Origin: Nocardia aobensis NBRC 100429
GTDB lineage: Bacteria > Actinomycetota > Actinomycetes > Mycobacteriales > Mycobacteriaceae
DNA: 62,108 nucleotides
Direction: 5' to 3'
Assembly: GCF_000308375.1 (NCBI RefSeq)
Contig: NZ_BAFQ01000292.1
Span: 1 to 62,108 of the forward strand
The notes under the pieces are model-generated. The model worked only from the letters and a program-made list of their open reading frames with translations. It searched no databases and was not told the DNA's origin. Made by a program: the position numbers and the translations under genes. The first letter of the stretch is position 1, and the number at the start of each line of letters is the position of its first letter. Of the stretch, positions 1 to 7,486 are shown piece after piece.

Positions 1-1125
1 GAGCCAGCGCGGCAGCTGCTGTTGCGGATACTCTTGCGGCGGAGCCACATTCGGCACCGTCGCACCACCGCAGCGCGGACCGTACTCGTCGCCGTAGTGC
101 GGGCAGTCCTTCGCGGTGTACTGCTGGAACGGAGTGAGCGAGGCGTCCATCGCCCACACCATCTGTTGTTTCGGACCCCAGTGGAACGTGGTCTTCAGAC
201 GCTGCAACGCCGTGTTGAGGTTGGCGGCGGTGAACGGAATCGCCTCCGGATCCCTGGCCAGGCCGCCGAACAGATCGTCCAGACCGGCGACGAGGAATTT
301 GCCCGAATCCGGATTGCGTGCGAACAGGTGGTTGACCGAGTCGACGGCGCCGCCCGCATTCGTCAGCAGCGCAACGAGATTCGAGCGGCGCTCGGTGAGG
401 GTACGCGCGGTCGTCACCGAATCCGACAGCACTCCCACCAATTCCGGCGCCGACTGGCTCAGTGCGGTCGCGGCACGGCCCAGATCACCCAGCATGTCTC
501 CGATACCGGGAATGTCGTGCACCTGGGTGAGCCAGGTGTCGAGCCGCTCCACGGTCGAACCCGGCACCCGCGCCGACGGTTCCAGCGCCGCGGACAGCGT
601 CGCCAGCACCCGGCCCAGCTTCTCGGGCTGAATGTTGCTCAGCACATTGCGCAGCACGTTGAGCGTGGTCTGCAGTTGGATGGTCGCGGCACCGGTGTCC
701 TGCGCGATGGTCGAGCCGGAATGCAGTGTCGCGGCGTCGGGCCCGTTGTCGACCAATTCGATCGCGGTCACGCCGAACAGGTTGTTGGGAATGACACGCG
801 CGGTGACGTTGGCCGGAATCGCCTCGGCGACACGCGGTTTCAGTGCGATGTCGGCGCGCTGACGCTCCCCTTTCGCCACCACCTCGACCGAATCGACGGT
901 GCCGACGACCATGCCGCGGAATTTCACGTCGGCATGTTTGGGCAGCCCGTCTCCGGTACTGGTGAGAACGGCGTGGACGGGAACCTTCTCGGTGAAACGA
1001 CCGGTGTAGCGCAGCGCGAGCAGATACAGCAGCGCGGCCACCACGAGCAGCATCGCGAGACCGGCCAGCGTGAGCTGGCGAGCGGTCGCACCGCGGCCAC
1101 TGGGATCGAGAATCACGAACGACAC
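1..1125 (-). CDS. MCE-family lipid-transport protein (first mce gene of an mce operon), incomplete
   Basis: Substrate-binding subunit of an Mce lipid/sterol importer, acting in the cell envelope with the YrbE permeases. The GTG start follows directly on the TAG of the upstream permease gene, so translation is probably coupled. The visible 375 residues show one N-terminal membrane segment (about residues 14-32) and then the MCE/MlaD domain (about 40-115, including the stretch LPKHADVKFRGMVVG and a PNNLFG motif). A helical region follows, then a Cys-containing segment (CPHYGDEYGPRCGG). The frame runs off the left edge, so the C-terminus and the remaining mce genes are not seen. Family assignment is firm; which mce locus this is and what it carries cannot be told here. 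Confidence 0.93.
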   Translation of the reverse strand, partial: MSFVILDPSGRGATARQLTLAGLAMLLVVAALLYLLALRYTGRFTEKVPVHAVLTSTGDGLPKHADVKFRGMVVGTVDSVEVVAKGERQRADIALKPRVAEAIPANVTARVIPNNLFGVTAIELVDNGPDAATLHSGSTIAQDTGAATIQLQTTLNVLRNVLSNIQPEKLGRVLATLSAALEPSARVPGSTVERLDTWLTQVHDIPGIGDMLGDLGRAATALSQSAPELVGVLSDSVTTARTLTERRSNLVALLTNAGGAVDSVNHLFARNPDSGKFLVAGLDDLFGGLARDPEAIPFTAANLNTALQRLKTTFHWGPKQQMVWAMDASLTPFQQYTAKDCPHYGDEYGPRCGGATVPNVAPPQEYPQQQLPRWL

Positions 1126-1989
1126 CTATCCTGAGATCCGGAATCCGGGGTCGATGCCCCAGATCGCCAGGGTGAGAAAGAGATTCGCGAACACCATCAC
1201 GACGATCACCATCTTGATCGCTCGCCCGGCCGCCACTCCGACTCCCTCCGGCCCGCCGCTGGCGACATAGCCGTAGTAGCACTGGATGAAGGTGGCGAGC
1301 AGGGTGAAGATCACGACCTTCAGCAGTGAATAGAACACGTCCGGCCCGATGAGGAACTGGAAGAAGTAGTGGTCGTAGGTCCCCGCGGTGGTGCCGCCGA
1401 GGAACAGCACCGTGAGTTTGGTGGTCAGGTAGGCGGCGGCCAGACCGACGCTGTAGAGCGGGACGATCGTCACCGTCGCCGCGATCATCCGGGTGCTGAC
1501 CAGATAGGGCAGCGGCCGGATCGCGCACGATTCCAGCGCGTCGATCTCCTCGGAGATCCGCATCGAGCCCAGCTGCGCGGTGAACCGGCAGCCCGATTGA
1601 ATCGCGAAGGCCAGGGTCGCCAGAATGGGCGCCAGTTCCCGGGTGGTCGCGAAACCGGCGATGGCGCCGGTCAGCGGGCTCATGGTCAGGAGGTTCAACG
1701 CCGTGAACGACTCCATTCCGACGATGATCCCGCCGAACGAACACAGGATGAAGACGACGCCGATGGTGCCGCCACCGACGATCAGCGACCCGTTACCCCA
1801 GCTCACATCGGCCGTCAGCCGGGCGAGTTCCTTCCGATAGTGCTTGACCACGAACGGGATCGCGGCCAGCGCCTGGAAGAAGGTGATGGCCTGATGCCCC
1901 AGGCGCTGGTTCGCGTGCACCGGGGCCAGCGCCGCATGTCCGACGGCCCGCAGCGGCCGGGCCGCGGGCGGCGTGTAGGAACTGGCCAT
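1126..1989 (-). CDS. MlaE/YrbE-family ABC permease, second of the pair (YrbEB)
   Basis: Integral membrane permease of the Mce importer, 287 residues, the usual length. It has several hydrophobic segments and the conserved cytoplasmic loop SEEIDALESCAIRPLPYLV (about residues 140-160) that contacts the MceG/MlaF ATPase. The ATG lies two bases upstream of the preceding gene's TGA on the same strand, and its stop abuts the mce GTG. The order yrbEA-yrbEB-mceA is the canonical mce operon start. No ATPase gene is in the window; in actinobacteria it is normally encoded elsewhere. Confidence 0.95.
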   Translation of the reverse strand: MASSYTPPAARPLRAVGHAALAPVHANQRLGHQAITFFQALAAIPFVVKHYRKELARLTADVSWGNGSLIVGGGTIGVVFILCSFGGIIVGMESFTALNLLTMSPLTGAIAGFATTRELAPILATLAFAIQSGCRFTAQLGSMRISEEIDALESCAIRPLPYLVSTRMIAATVTIVPLYSVGLAAAYLTTKLTVLFLGGTTAGTYDHYFFQFLIGPDVFYSLLKVVIFTLLATFIQCYYGYVASGGPEGVGVAAGRAIKMVIVVMVFANLFLTLAIWGIDPGFRISG

Positions 1990-1990
1990 C

Positions 1991-2881
1991 TCAGGCGACC
2001 TTCGTCGGGAGCAGGGTATTCGACAGCTGGGTCAGAATGATGTTGGTGGCGAACAACATCAGCGCCGAGCTGACCACCGCGGAGTTCACCGAATTCGCGA
2101 CACCGGCCGGGCCGCCGCTGGTGTGCAGACCCACATCGCAGGCGATGATCGCGGTGAGCGCGCCGAAGATGGCGGCCTTCGTCAAGGCGATCAGCAGATC
2201 GCTGGCCACCGCGAACGACGCGAACGATCCGATGAACGATCCGGGAGTGCCGGATTGGGCGTACACATTGAACATGTACGCCGTCGCGAATCCGACGAAA
2301 ACGATGAAGCCGCAGAGCAATACGCTCACCAGCACCGCCGCGGCCAGCCGCGGAGCGACCAGCCGGCGCACCGGATCGACACCCATCACCCGCATGGCGT
2401 CGATCTCCTCGCGGATCGTCCGCGAGCCGAGGTCGGCACAGATCGCCGAACCCACCGCGCCCGCGATCATCAGCGCGGAGACCAGCGGCGCGCCCTGACG
2501 GATGATCCCCAGTGCGGCAACCGAACCGATGAACGTCGTCGCGCCCACCTGGTTCACCAGCGCACCGACCTCGATGGACACCACGACCGCGATCGGGATG
2601 GCCACGAACACCGTCGGGGCGGCCGAGACGTTGGCCATGAAGGCGCACTGCCTGATGAATTCCTGGTACGGAAACCGGCGCTGGATCATCGCGAGGAAGA
2701 GCTGAACGAACGCCTCTCGCCCCAGCGCGACCTGCCGGCCGAGGGTTTCCAGCGAACGTTGCGGATGCCGGCGCCAGAGGCCGCCGGCGGCATCGACGAG
2801 TCGCCGCAGTTCGCCCTCGTCGGTGGTCCGCCACGGCGGAGCCGGCGGGTCCGGCCGATCGGAGGCTCGGGTCGACGTCAC
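1991..2881 (-). CDS. MlaE/YrbE-family ABC permease, first of the pair (YrbEA)
   Basis: First gene of the mce operon; a membrane permease that pairs with YrbEB. I place the start at the GTG at 2881 because AAAGGA lies just upstream, giving 296 residues; the frame is open further upstream but without a better site. The family loop REEIDAMRVMGVDPVRRLV is clear. The N-terminal 40 residues are hydrophilic and come before the first hydrophobic segments. The promoter presumably lies in 2882-3112, which carries inverted repeats. Confidence 0.93.
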   Translation of the reverse strand: MTSTRASDRPDPPAPPWRTTDEGELRRLVDAAGGLWRRHPQRSLETLGRQVALGREAFVQLFLAMIQRRFPYQEFIRQCAFMANVSAAPTVFVAIPIAVVVSIEVGALVNQVGATTFIGSVAALGIIRQGAPLVSALMIAGAVGSAICADLGSRTIREEIDAMRVMGVDPVRRLVAPRLAAAVLVSVLLCGFIVFVGFATAYMFNVYAQSGTPGSFIGSFASFAVASDLLIALTKAAIFGALTAIIACDVGLHTSGGPAGVANSVNSAVVSSALMLFATNIILTQLSNTLLPTKVA

Positions 2882-2965
2882 AGCGGTCGTTCCTTTCTCA
2901 CGCTCACCGCTTGTCACGGACAGCCGCAACCGAGCTGCCGGGCGTTGAGCGTGTGAAGTGTTACA

Positions 2966-3038
2966 CACCGATTCGGTGCGACACAAGATAGTAAGTTATC
3001 GACTGTTCTCGCACTATCGAATCAGATCGAGTGCGAGA
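2966..3038. promoter_or_regulatory. Inverted repeats upstream of the mce operon (candidate operators)
   Basis: Two palindromic elements lie in the 230-base gap before yrbEA. One is CACCG-ATT-CGGTG at 2966-2978. The other is TCTCGCACT (3007-3015) matched perfectly by AGTGCGAGA (3030-3038) across a 14-base spacer. The DNA between them is AT-richer than its surroundings (AAGATAGTAAGTTAT). The position suits operators for the mce operon; the binding protein is unknown. Confidence 0.45.
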
Positions 3039-3112
3039 TTACACAGTATTCAGCGCAGACTGGGCGGCATCAAGTTATGGAATATTCCGTCGTCAGACGG
3101 CCGCCACCGGGT

Positions 3113-3304
3113 CTATTCGGGGAGATTCTCCAAATAGTGCTGCAGTAGCACCACCAGCGCGCCGAGCAGTGCGATCCCGGCGCCCACCGCACACGACACC
3201 GCGACCCACAGGCCGAATCGGAGAACAGGATTGACCTTGATTCGCCCACCGAGGATCTTGACTCCGATCACCACGATGTCGATGAGCCACACCAGCGCCA
3301 TCAT
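3113..3304 (-). CDS. Small two-segment membrane protein
   Basis: A 63-residue protein beginning MMALVWLIDIVVIGV, with a second hydrophobic stretch (about residues 30-57) containing a Gly/Ala-rich GAGIALLGALVVLL run. I do not recognise the family. It starts at a double ATG two bases after the TAG of the preceding small gene, so the two probably form an operon. Both lie upstream of, and in the same direction as, the mce operon; the link to lipid transport is inference only. Confidence 0.55.
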   Translation of the reverse strand: MMALVWLIDIVVIGVKILGGRIKVNPVLRFGLWVAVSCAVGAGIALLGALVVLLQHYLENLPE

Positions 3305-3306
3305 GA

Positions 3307-3531
3307 CTAGGTCATGCAGACGTTCGAGAAGGTGAGCACGGGCCAGCACACGATCGATCCCAGAAAGGAGATGACCACGTCGATGCCGTGCATCTGCTTC
3401 AGGTGCGAGGTGTGCGTCAGGGTCCAGATCACCCCGACGATGCCGTAGGGCACGGCGAGAATGATGAGCGTCCCGAGGAATTCGGACACCTTCATCTCGT
3501 AGCTCAGTAGCCGATCGAGTCGCTTCAGCAT
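3307..3531 (-). CDS. Small membrane protein of unknown function
   Basis: A 74-residue protein starting MLKRLDRLLSYEMKV, with two hydrophobic segments (FLGTLIILAVPYGIVGVIW and VVISFLGSIVCWPVL) separated by THTSHLKQMHGID. I chose the ATG at 3531 because GAAAGGA lies about 11 bases upstream; an in-frame ATG eight codons earlier (3555) is the alternative. It heads a two-gene unit with the next small membrane gene. No recognised domain. Confidence 0.55.
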   Translation of the reverse strand: MLKRLDRLLSYEMKVSEFLGTLIILAVPYGIVGVIWTLTHTSHLKQMHGIDVVISFLGSIVCWPVLTFSNVCMT

Positions 3532-3994
3532 TGCGACGCAAGTCCTTTCACCCATCGGCCGGACATCCGGTGCACACGCCTCTGGCAGGCACCGGATACG
3601 GGCACCCTTGCCCGTCGGCCGCGGTCCCCGGCGATTCGCGGGTCCGCAGATGCGTATGTTACTGGAAATTCACGTTTTGTGAAGTTGTCGCCCGGAACTG
3701 GCCGGACGGTGAATAGTCGGTGCTCATACGATCAGCGGCGGCAGCTCAGGAAGTCGGCCGCAGGGGGGAAGTTACCGATAATTCCTGTGTATCCGGAGTC
3801 GCAGGGATTAGCATGGAAGGGTGCCGCCGACCGTAGGATGCGAACGGCCCACGGGTGTGACCACGGCGGGCCCGGCACGACCGGTGCGTGAGCCCGGCGA
3901 TGTCGCAGGGGGATCGCCGGTCTCGGCAGCGGATCCCGGCCGGCTCGATTGTCGTTCACCGCCGCCACCGGGACCACCGAATCGAAGGATCACC
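3532..3994. other. Intergenic region, no gene seen
   Basis: About 460 bases between divergent small genes. Reading frames on both strands are short, Arg/Pro-rich and typical of non-coding GC-rich DNA. It must contain the promoters for the leftward small membrane genes and the rightward Cys-rich gene, but I see no convincing -35/-10 pair. Confidence 0.5.
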
Positions 3995-4243
3995 GTGCCC
4001 AGCGAAATCATCCATCCGGACGGCGCATCCGGGCGGCGCAGTATCGCCGCTGTCCGATCGCGCGAAATTCTCAACTACTTCGGCAAATGCCAGGCCTGCG
4101 GCTACCCGGCACAGGCCGTCCTGCGCACCACCCTCTACAGCGACGGCACGATCACCGATGCGGTCATCGCGACCTGCGCCTCGCCGTGCGGATGGTCCGG
4201 CACATCGGCGCCCACGGTGATGACAGTGCGCACGGAGCTTTGA
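3995..4243 (+). CDS. Small Cys-rich (zinc-ribbon-like) protein
   Basis: An 82-residue protein with the GTG start at 3995, preceded by GAAGGA at proper spacing. The centre contains GKCQACGYPA and, about 30 residues later, CASPCGW, so four cysteines are arranged like a zinc ribbon (CxxC...CxxxC). The rest is hydrophilic, with no signal peptide. It ends 31 bases from the convergent ferredoxin gene. Function unknown; metal binding is inferred from the cysteine spacing. Confidence 0.6.
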   Translation: MPSEIIHPDGASGRRSIAAVRSREILNYFGKCQACGYPAQAVLRTTLYSDGTITDAVIATCASPCGWSGTSAPTVMTVRTEL

Positions 4244-4274
4244 TCTCTATTGTGCTGGGCGCCAACGTACCTCG

Positions 4275-4514
4275 TCAGCGGGCCGGCGGCCCGACCCAGC
4301 GCAGGGCCGCGGCCGGGCAGAGTTTGATCGCCTCGGTCGCGAGCGCGGGGTCCGGTTCGGAGCCGGTGAGGATGGGATAACCCCAGTCGTCCAGAACTAT
4401 CTGCTCGGGCAGCACCTGCGCGCAGATGCCGTGGCCGGTGCAGGCGATGCGATCGACCGCCAGGACGCCGGACGGGGGCCGGGTGATACCGAGGGCTCGA
4501 GTTGTCAGGGACAC
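4275..4514 (-). CDS. Small single-cluster ferredoxin
   Basis: A 79-residue electron carrier. Cluster-ligand cysteines are seen in DRIACTGHGICAQVLPEQ and in the later KLCPAAAL, the arrangement of the actinobacterial Fer4_15 type. The residue at the variable ligand position is Gly/His rather than Cys, which usually means a [3Fe-4S] cluster (inference). Its GTG start lies inside the end of the NuoF-like gene (10-base overlap). It is the last gene of the redox operon and probably exchanges electrons with that flavoprotein. Confidence 0.88.
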   Translation of the reverse strand: MSLTTRALGITRPPSGVLAVDRIACTGHGICAQVLPEQIVLDDWGYPILTGSEPDPALATEAIKLCPAAALRWVGPPAR

Positions 4515-5596
4515 GATTCATCCTTGTGGGCCGAAAATCGTTCGCTCCCCGGGCTTTCGACGAGCTGCGGGGTGCCGAACACGTCCAGGGCGGAAGCCAG
4601 GAACCGCGCCACGCCGTCGGGAAAGCGGCAAGCACCTCGCCCCGGAACACGGGTGAGCCTGCGCAGGAGCCGCTCGGCGGTCGCGGCCGAGGCTCGCCGC
4701 TCGAGCAGGTCGCTCAGATCGTCGCGCAGCGCGGGTAATCCGAACATGCACGGGCCGCACTGGCCGGCGGATTCTCCCGCCGCATAGGTCAGCGCGGACA
4801 GCACCACCTGCCACGGATCGCTGCCGGCGGCTAGGACGCGAAACGTGCCGACGCCGGGCCCGAGTCCGAACGGCGCCAAGGTTGATCGCGACCACAGCGT
4901 ATGTCGCGCCTCGGCGGGCAGGAATCCGCCGCTCAGACCGTTCACCCACAGCGCCTGCGGGGAGGCGGTGAGACCGCCTGCCCGATCGAGGATTTCGGAG
5001 ACCGGCAGGCCCGCCTCCGCGGCGTGGACACCGGGTGCGCGGACGCCGTCGGCAACGGTCACCAGCCGCGGGCCGGGCTCGTCGGCAGTGCCGTAGGAGC
5101 GGAACCAGCCCGGCCCGTATTCGGCGATCTGCTGGATCCGCCACACCGTTTCGACGTTGAGTACCAGTGTCGGCGCGAGTCGGCGCCCACGTGGGTCCCG
5201 GCCGCCGCCCGTGATCGGTTCGAACCGCATCACCGGTCGCGCCGGACCGCCGTGCGCCAGCCGGACCAGCGCCGACTCCTCCGAGGACACGTACCGCCGG
5301 GGCACGGCAAGGGTGTCGACCCCCGCCGCCTCCAGTACGGCCAGCGTCCGCGAACCGCGGTGCGCGGCCACCCGCACCCGCTGCGCCGTAATGCGCCGGG
5401 CGCCCTCGAGCACCTCGGGCAGATGATGCGCGACGACCCAGGCGTCCTTGGCCGAATCCCATTCTCCGTCACAGGCATTGACGATCAACTCGGCCCGGTG
5501 GCGGGCGGCGAGTTCGAGTTTGGCGGCGGTGGGAAAGTTCGCTCCACCGCGGCCGCGCAGCCCGGCGGCCGCCAGCATCTCCGGTAGTCCGGTCAC
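4505..5596 (-). CDS. NuoF-like NAD(P)H/FMN Fe-S flavoprotein (51-kDa complex I subunit family)
   Basis: A 363-residue relative of the NADH-binding complex I subunit, here outside any nuo operon. The family nucleotide/FMN loop appears as GRGGANFPTAAKLELA near the N-terminus, followed by VNACDGEWDSAKDAW. A central SLBB-like part is followed by C-terminal cysteines (GQCGPCMFG, then GRGACRFPDG) for an Fe-S cluster. Start: the GTG at 5596 overlaps the upstream TGA (GTGA) and has AGGAG five bases before it. Predicted role: electron entry or exit point between NAD(P)H, the ferredoxin and the membrane reductase of the same operon. Confidence 0.85.
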   Translation of the reverse strand: MTGLPEMLAAAGLRGRGGANFPTAAKLELAARHRAELIVNACDGEWDSAKDAWVVAHHLPEVLEGARRITAQRVRVAAHRGSRTLAVLEAAGVDTLAVPRRYVSSEESALVRLAHGGPARPVMRFEPITGGGRDPRGRRLAPTLVLNVETVWRIQQIAEYGPGWFRSYGTADEPGPRLVTVADGVRAPGVHAAEAGLPVSEILDRAGGLTASPQALWVNGLSGGFLPAEARHTLWSRSTLAPFGLGPGVGTFRVLAAGSDPWQVVLSALTYAAGESAGQCGPCMFGLPALRDDLSDLLERRASAATAERLLRRLTRVPGRGACRFPDGVARFLASALDVFGTPQLVESPGSERFSAHKDESCP

Positions 5597-6159
5597 GTCC
5601 ACTCCTGAGCAGCGATGTCCGAGCGGCGATGTCGGTCCGCGTCGGGAAGGACCCAGCGCCATACGGCGCCGACCGCCAGCGCCACACCACAGGCGACGGT
5701 GACGGCGAACAGCGCCGGATCGCGCGCCGAGGCCATCGTCAGTCCGTGCACGACCGCCAGCGGCGCCATCGCGTACGCGAGCAGGTGCACCGCACGCCAC
5801 ATCCGGGTCGGCAGCCGGTGGCGCAGCACGGATGTCGTGACGACCGCCAGCAGGATATCCAGCGCGAGGGTGCCCAGCGCGACCCATTGCCGTTCGTAAC
5901 CGGCGGTGAACGGCACCACCATCGACAGCCATCCGAGATGGACGTACGTATCGACCGTCGCGGTCACGATGTGCGCGGCCAGGAAGACGATCGTGCCGAG
6001 GGCCAGCGTGCGATGCAGACCCATCGCCACGGCCGATATCGCGAGCCGCGGACGCACCCGCGCGGCCGTGAACATTCCGAGCAGCGCGACCAAGGTCAGG
6101 AGCACGAGGGTGACCACTCCGGCGGCGCGCGAGACGTACCACAGCCACGGACCGGTCAT
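5593..6159 (-). CDS. Ferric-reductase-like di-haem membrane protein
   Basis: A 188-residue integral membrane protein with about five to six transmembrane segments. Paired histidines (GLHRTLALG with FLAAHIV, and RAVHLLAY with AVVHGLT) fit two b-haems across the membrane, as in ferric-reductase and MsrQ-type proteins. The ATG overlaps the upstream apbE stop (ATGA) and the stop overlaps the NuoF-like start. Likely carries electrons across the cytoplasmic membrane. The C-terminus is short and hydrophilic and has no flavin-binding domain, which would be supplied by partners. Confidence 0.82.
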   Translation of the reverse strand: MTGPWLWYVSRAAGVVTLVLLTLVALLGMFTAARVRPRLAISAVAMGLHRTLALGTIVFLAAHIVTATVDTYVHLGWLSMVVPFTAGYERQWVALGTLALDILLAVVTTSVLRHRLPTRMWRAVHLLAYAMAPLAVVHGLTMASARDPALFAVTVACGVALAVGAVWRWVLPDADRHRRSDIAAQEWT

Positions 6160-7136
6160 GACACGTGCCGCTTGCGCGTCGCGGTCGGGGCGGGCCACCC
6201 CGGAGTCGTCACCACCTCGTGGCCGACGGTCATCAGGCAGGCGGGCACGCCGCGATCGGCCAGCCATCGCGGCGCCTGATCGTCGAGGATGATCGCGGCC
6301 GTCGAGGCCGCATTGGCCTGCACCGCATCGGGTCCCGCGCAGGTGACCTGTGCCCACCGCGTCCGGGCGGACCGGCCGGTGCGCGGGTCGATGATGTGAT
6401 GGCGGCGAATGCCGCCGCGCACCCACGTGCGCAGCCGCGTCGACGAGGTCGCGAACGCCTGCCCGGTCGAGGTGACGACCTGCACCACGGCGTCGTTCCA
6501 GTCCCGCACCCCGATGGACCAGCCCTGCGGCGGTCCGGTGCCCGCGACGGCGATGTCGCCGCCCAGATTCACCAGATAGCCACCGGGCCCGGTCGCGGCC
6601 AGTTCGGCGGCGATCGTATCCGCCGCCCACGCCTTCGCACTCGCGCCCAGATCCAGTACGGTTCCCGGGGACAGCGCCACCTCCCCTCGCTGCTCGTCGA
6701 AGATCATGTGCCGCAAGGGAATCGAGTCCCGATCGGCTTCGGGCGGGCCCACGTCACCGCGGGCGCGCACCGCATCCAGATCGTCGTCGTAGCCGCAGGC
6801 GATCAGCGCGGCCCCCAGGGAGGCCGAGACCAACCCCGAGGTCAGGCGCTGGGTGCGCATCGCCGCCCGCAGACACGACGCGAGGGTCGCGCCGACCGGA
6901 ATGCGCACCTGCTCCGAACGACCCGCTCGGGCCGATTCGGCGCTGCGCGAATTGATCACCGCGAGTTCGGAATCCGCGCGAAAGCGCGAGGCGGCACGAT
7001 CGAGATCGTCAAGCCGCGCGCGGACCAGGTCGGCCGCGCGAGCCAGCTCCCGGGCATCGGTGCAGACGACCACGACCGATGTTCCGATCGCCGGAAACGT
7101 CTCCGAGGCCGCCGCCGCGCCTCGCGCGGTGCTCAT
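6156..7136 (-). CDS. apbE: FAD:protein FMN transferase, ApbE family
   Basis: Transfers FMN from FAD covalently onto a Thr/Ser of a partner protein. The 326-residue product shows the ApbE signatures: VLDLGASAKAWAADTIA (Mg/FAD loop, about residues 160-176), a Gly-rich GGYLVNLGGDIAVAG, and RRHHIIDPRTGRSA towards the C-terminus. No lipobox or signal peptide is seen, so it is probably cytoplasmic or unconventional. ATG chosen at 7136 because it overlaps the preceding gene's TGA; an open frame continues 21 codons further up. An ApbE inside a ferredoxin/reductase operon implies a flavinylated redox partner. Confidence 0.92.
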   Translation of the reverse strand: MSTARGAAAASETFPAIGTSVVVVCTDARELARAADLVRARLDDLDRAASRFRADSELAVINSRSAESARAGRSEQVRIPVGATLASCLRAAMRTQRLTSGLVSASLGAALIACGYDDDLDAVRARGDVGPPEADRDSIPLRHMIFDEQRGEVALSPGTVLDLGASAKAWAADTIAAELAATGPGGYLVNLGGDIAVAGTGPPQGWSIGVRDWNDAVVQVVTSTGQAFATSSTRLRTWVRGGIRRHHIIDPRTGRSARTRWAQVTCAGPDAVQANAASTAAIILDDQAPRWLADRGVPACLMTVGHEVVTTPGWPAPTATRKRHVS

Positions 7137-7435
7137 GACCCGGCGGTGTGCTCGTGCGGCTCGCTGTCGGAATTCCGCACCGGCGGCGTGGGCGTCCACT
7201 CCCCCGGCCGGCTGCTTTCCGGTTGCGGCGCAGGGGAAGTCGGCGCCGAGACCGGATCGGCCGTGTGCACCTCCACGGACACCCGCTGCACGGTTCCCGC
7301 GGGTTTCGCCGCATGCCCGATGGTTCCGTCCTGCACCGCCAATTCCACGGCGAGTCCACCGACGGCGATCGTCGCGGCGACGAATATTCCGGTTGCGCCG
7401 CGCCGGATTCGGGAGAGATTCGGGTTCGTTGTCAT
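7133..7435 (-). CDS. Small membrane-anchored or secreted protein heading the redox operon
   Basis: A 100-residue protein with a basic N-terminus, one hydrophobic segment (GIFVAATIAVGGLAVELAV, about residues 16-34) and then a Pro/Ser/Thr-rich hydrophilic tail ending PHEHTAGS. Related operons often have an FMN-binding protein here that ApbE flavinylates. No FMN-binding domain or clear flavinylation motif is visible in this short protein, so it may be a reduced anchor or unrelated. The stop overlaps the apbE ATG. Confidence 0.65.
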   Translation of the reverse strand: MTTNPNLSRIRRGATGIFVAATIAVGGLAVELAVQDGTIGHAAKPAGTVQRVSVEVHTADPVSAPTSPAPQPESSRPGEWTPTPPVRNSDSEPHEHTAGS

Positions 7436-7486
7436 CTCTGTTCTACCTTCGCCTCTGATACCGCTGTCGCCCGCGAAGTCGGCGAA

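Noticed and set aside
22..1134. Long rightward open frame at the left edge
   Set aside because: It is antisense to the mce gene, His/Arg/Gln-rich and has no ribosome-binding site; the minus-strand frame encodes a clear MCE protein.
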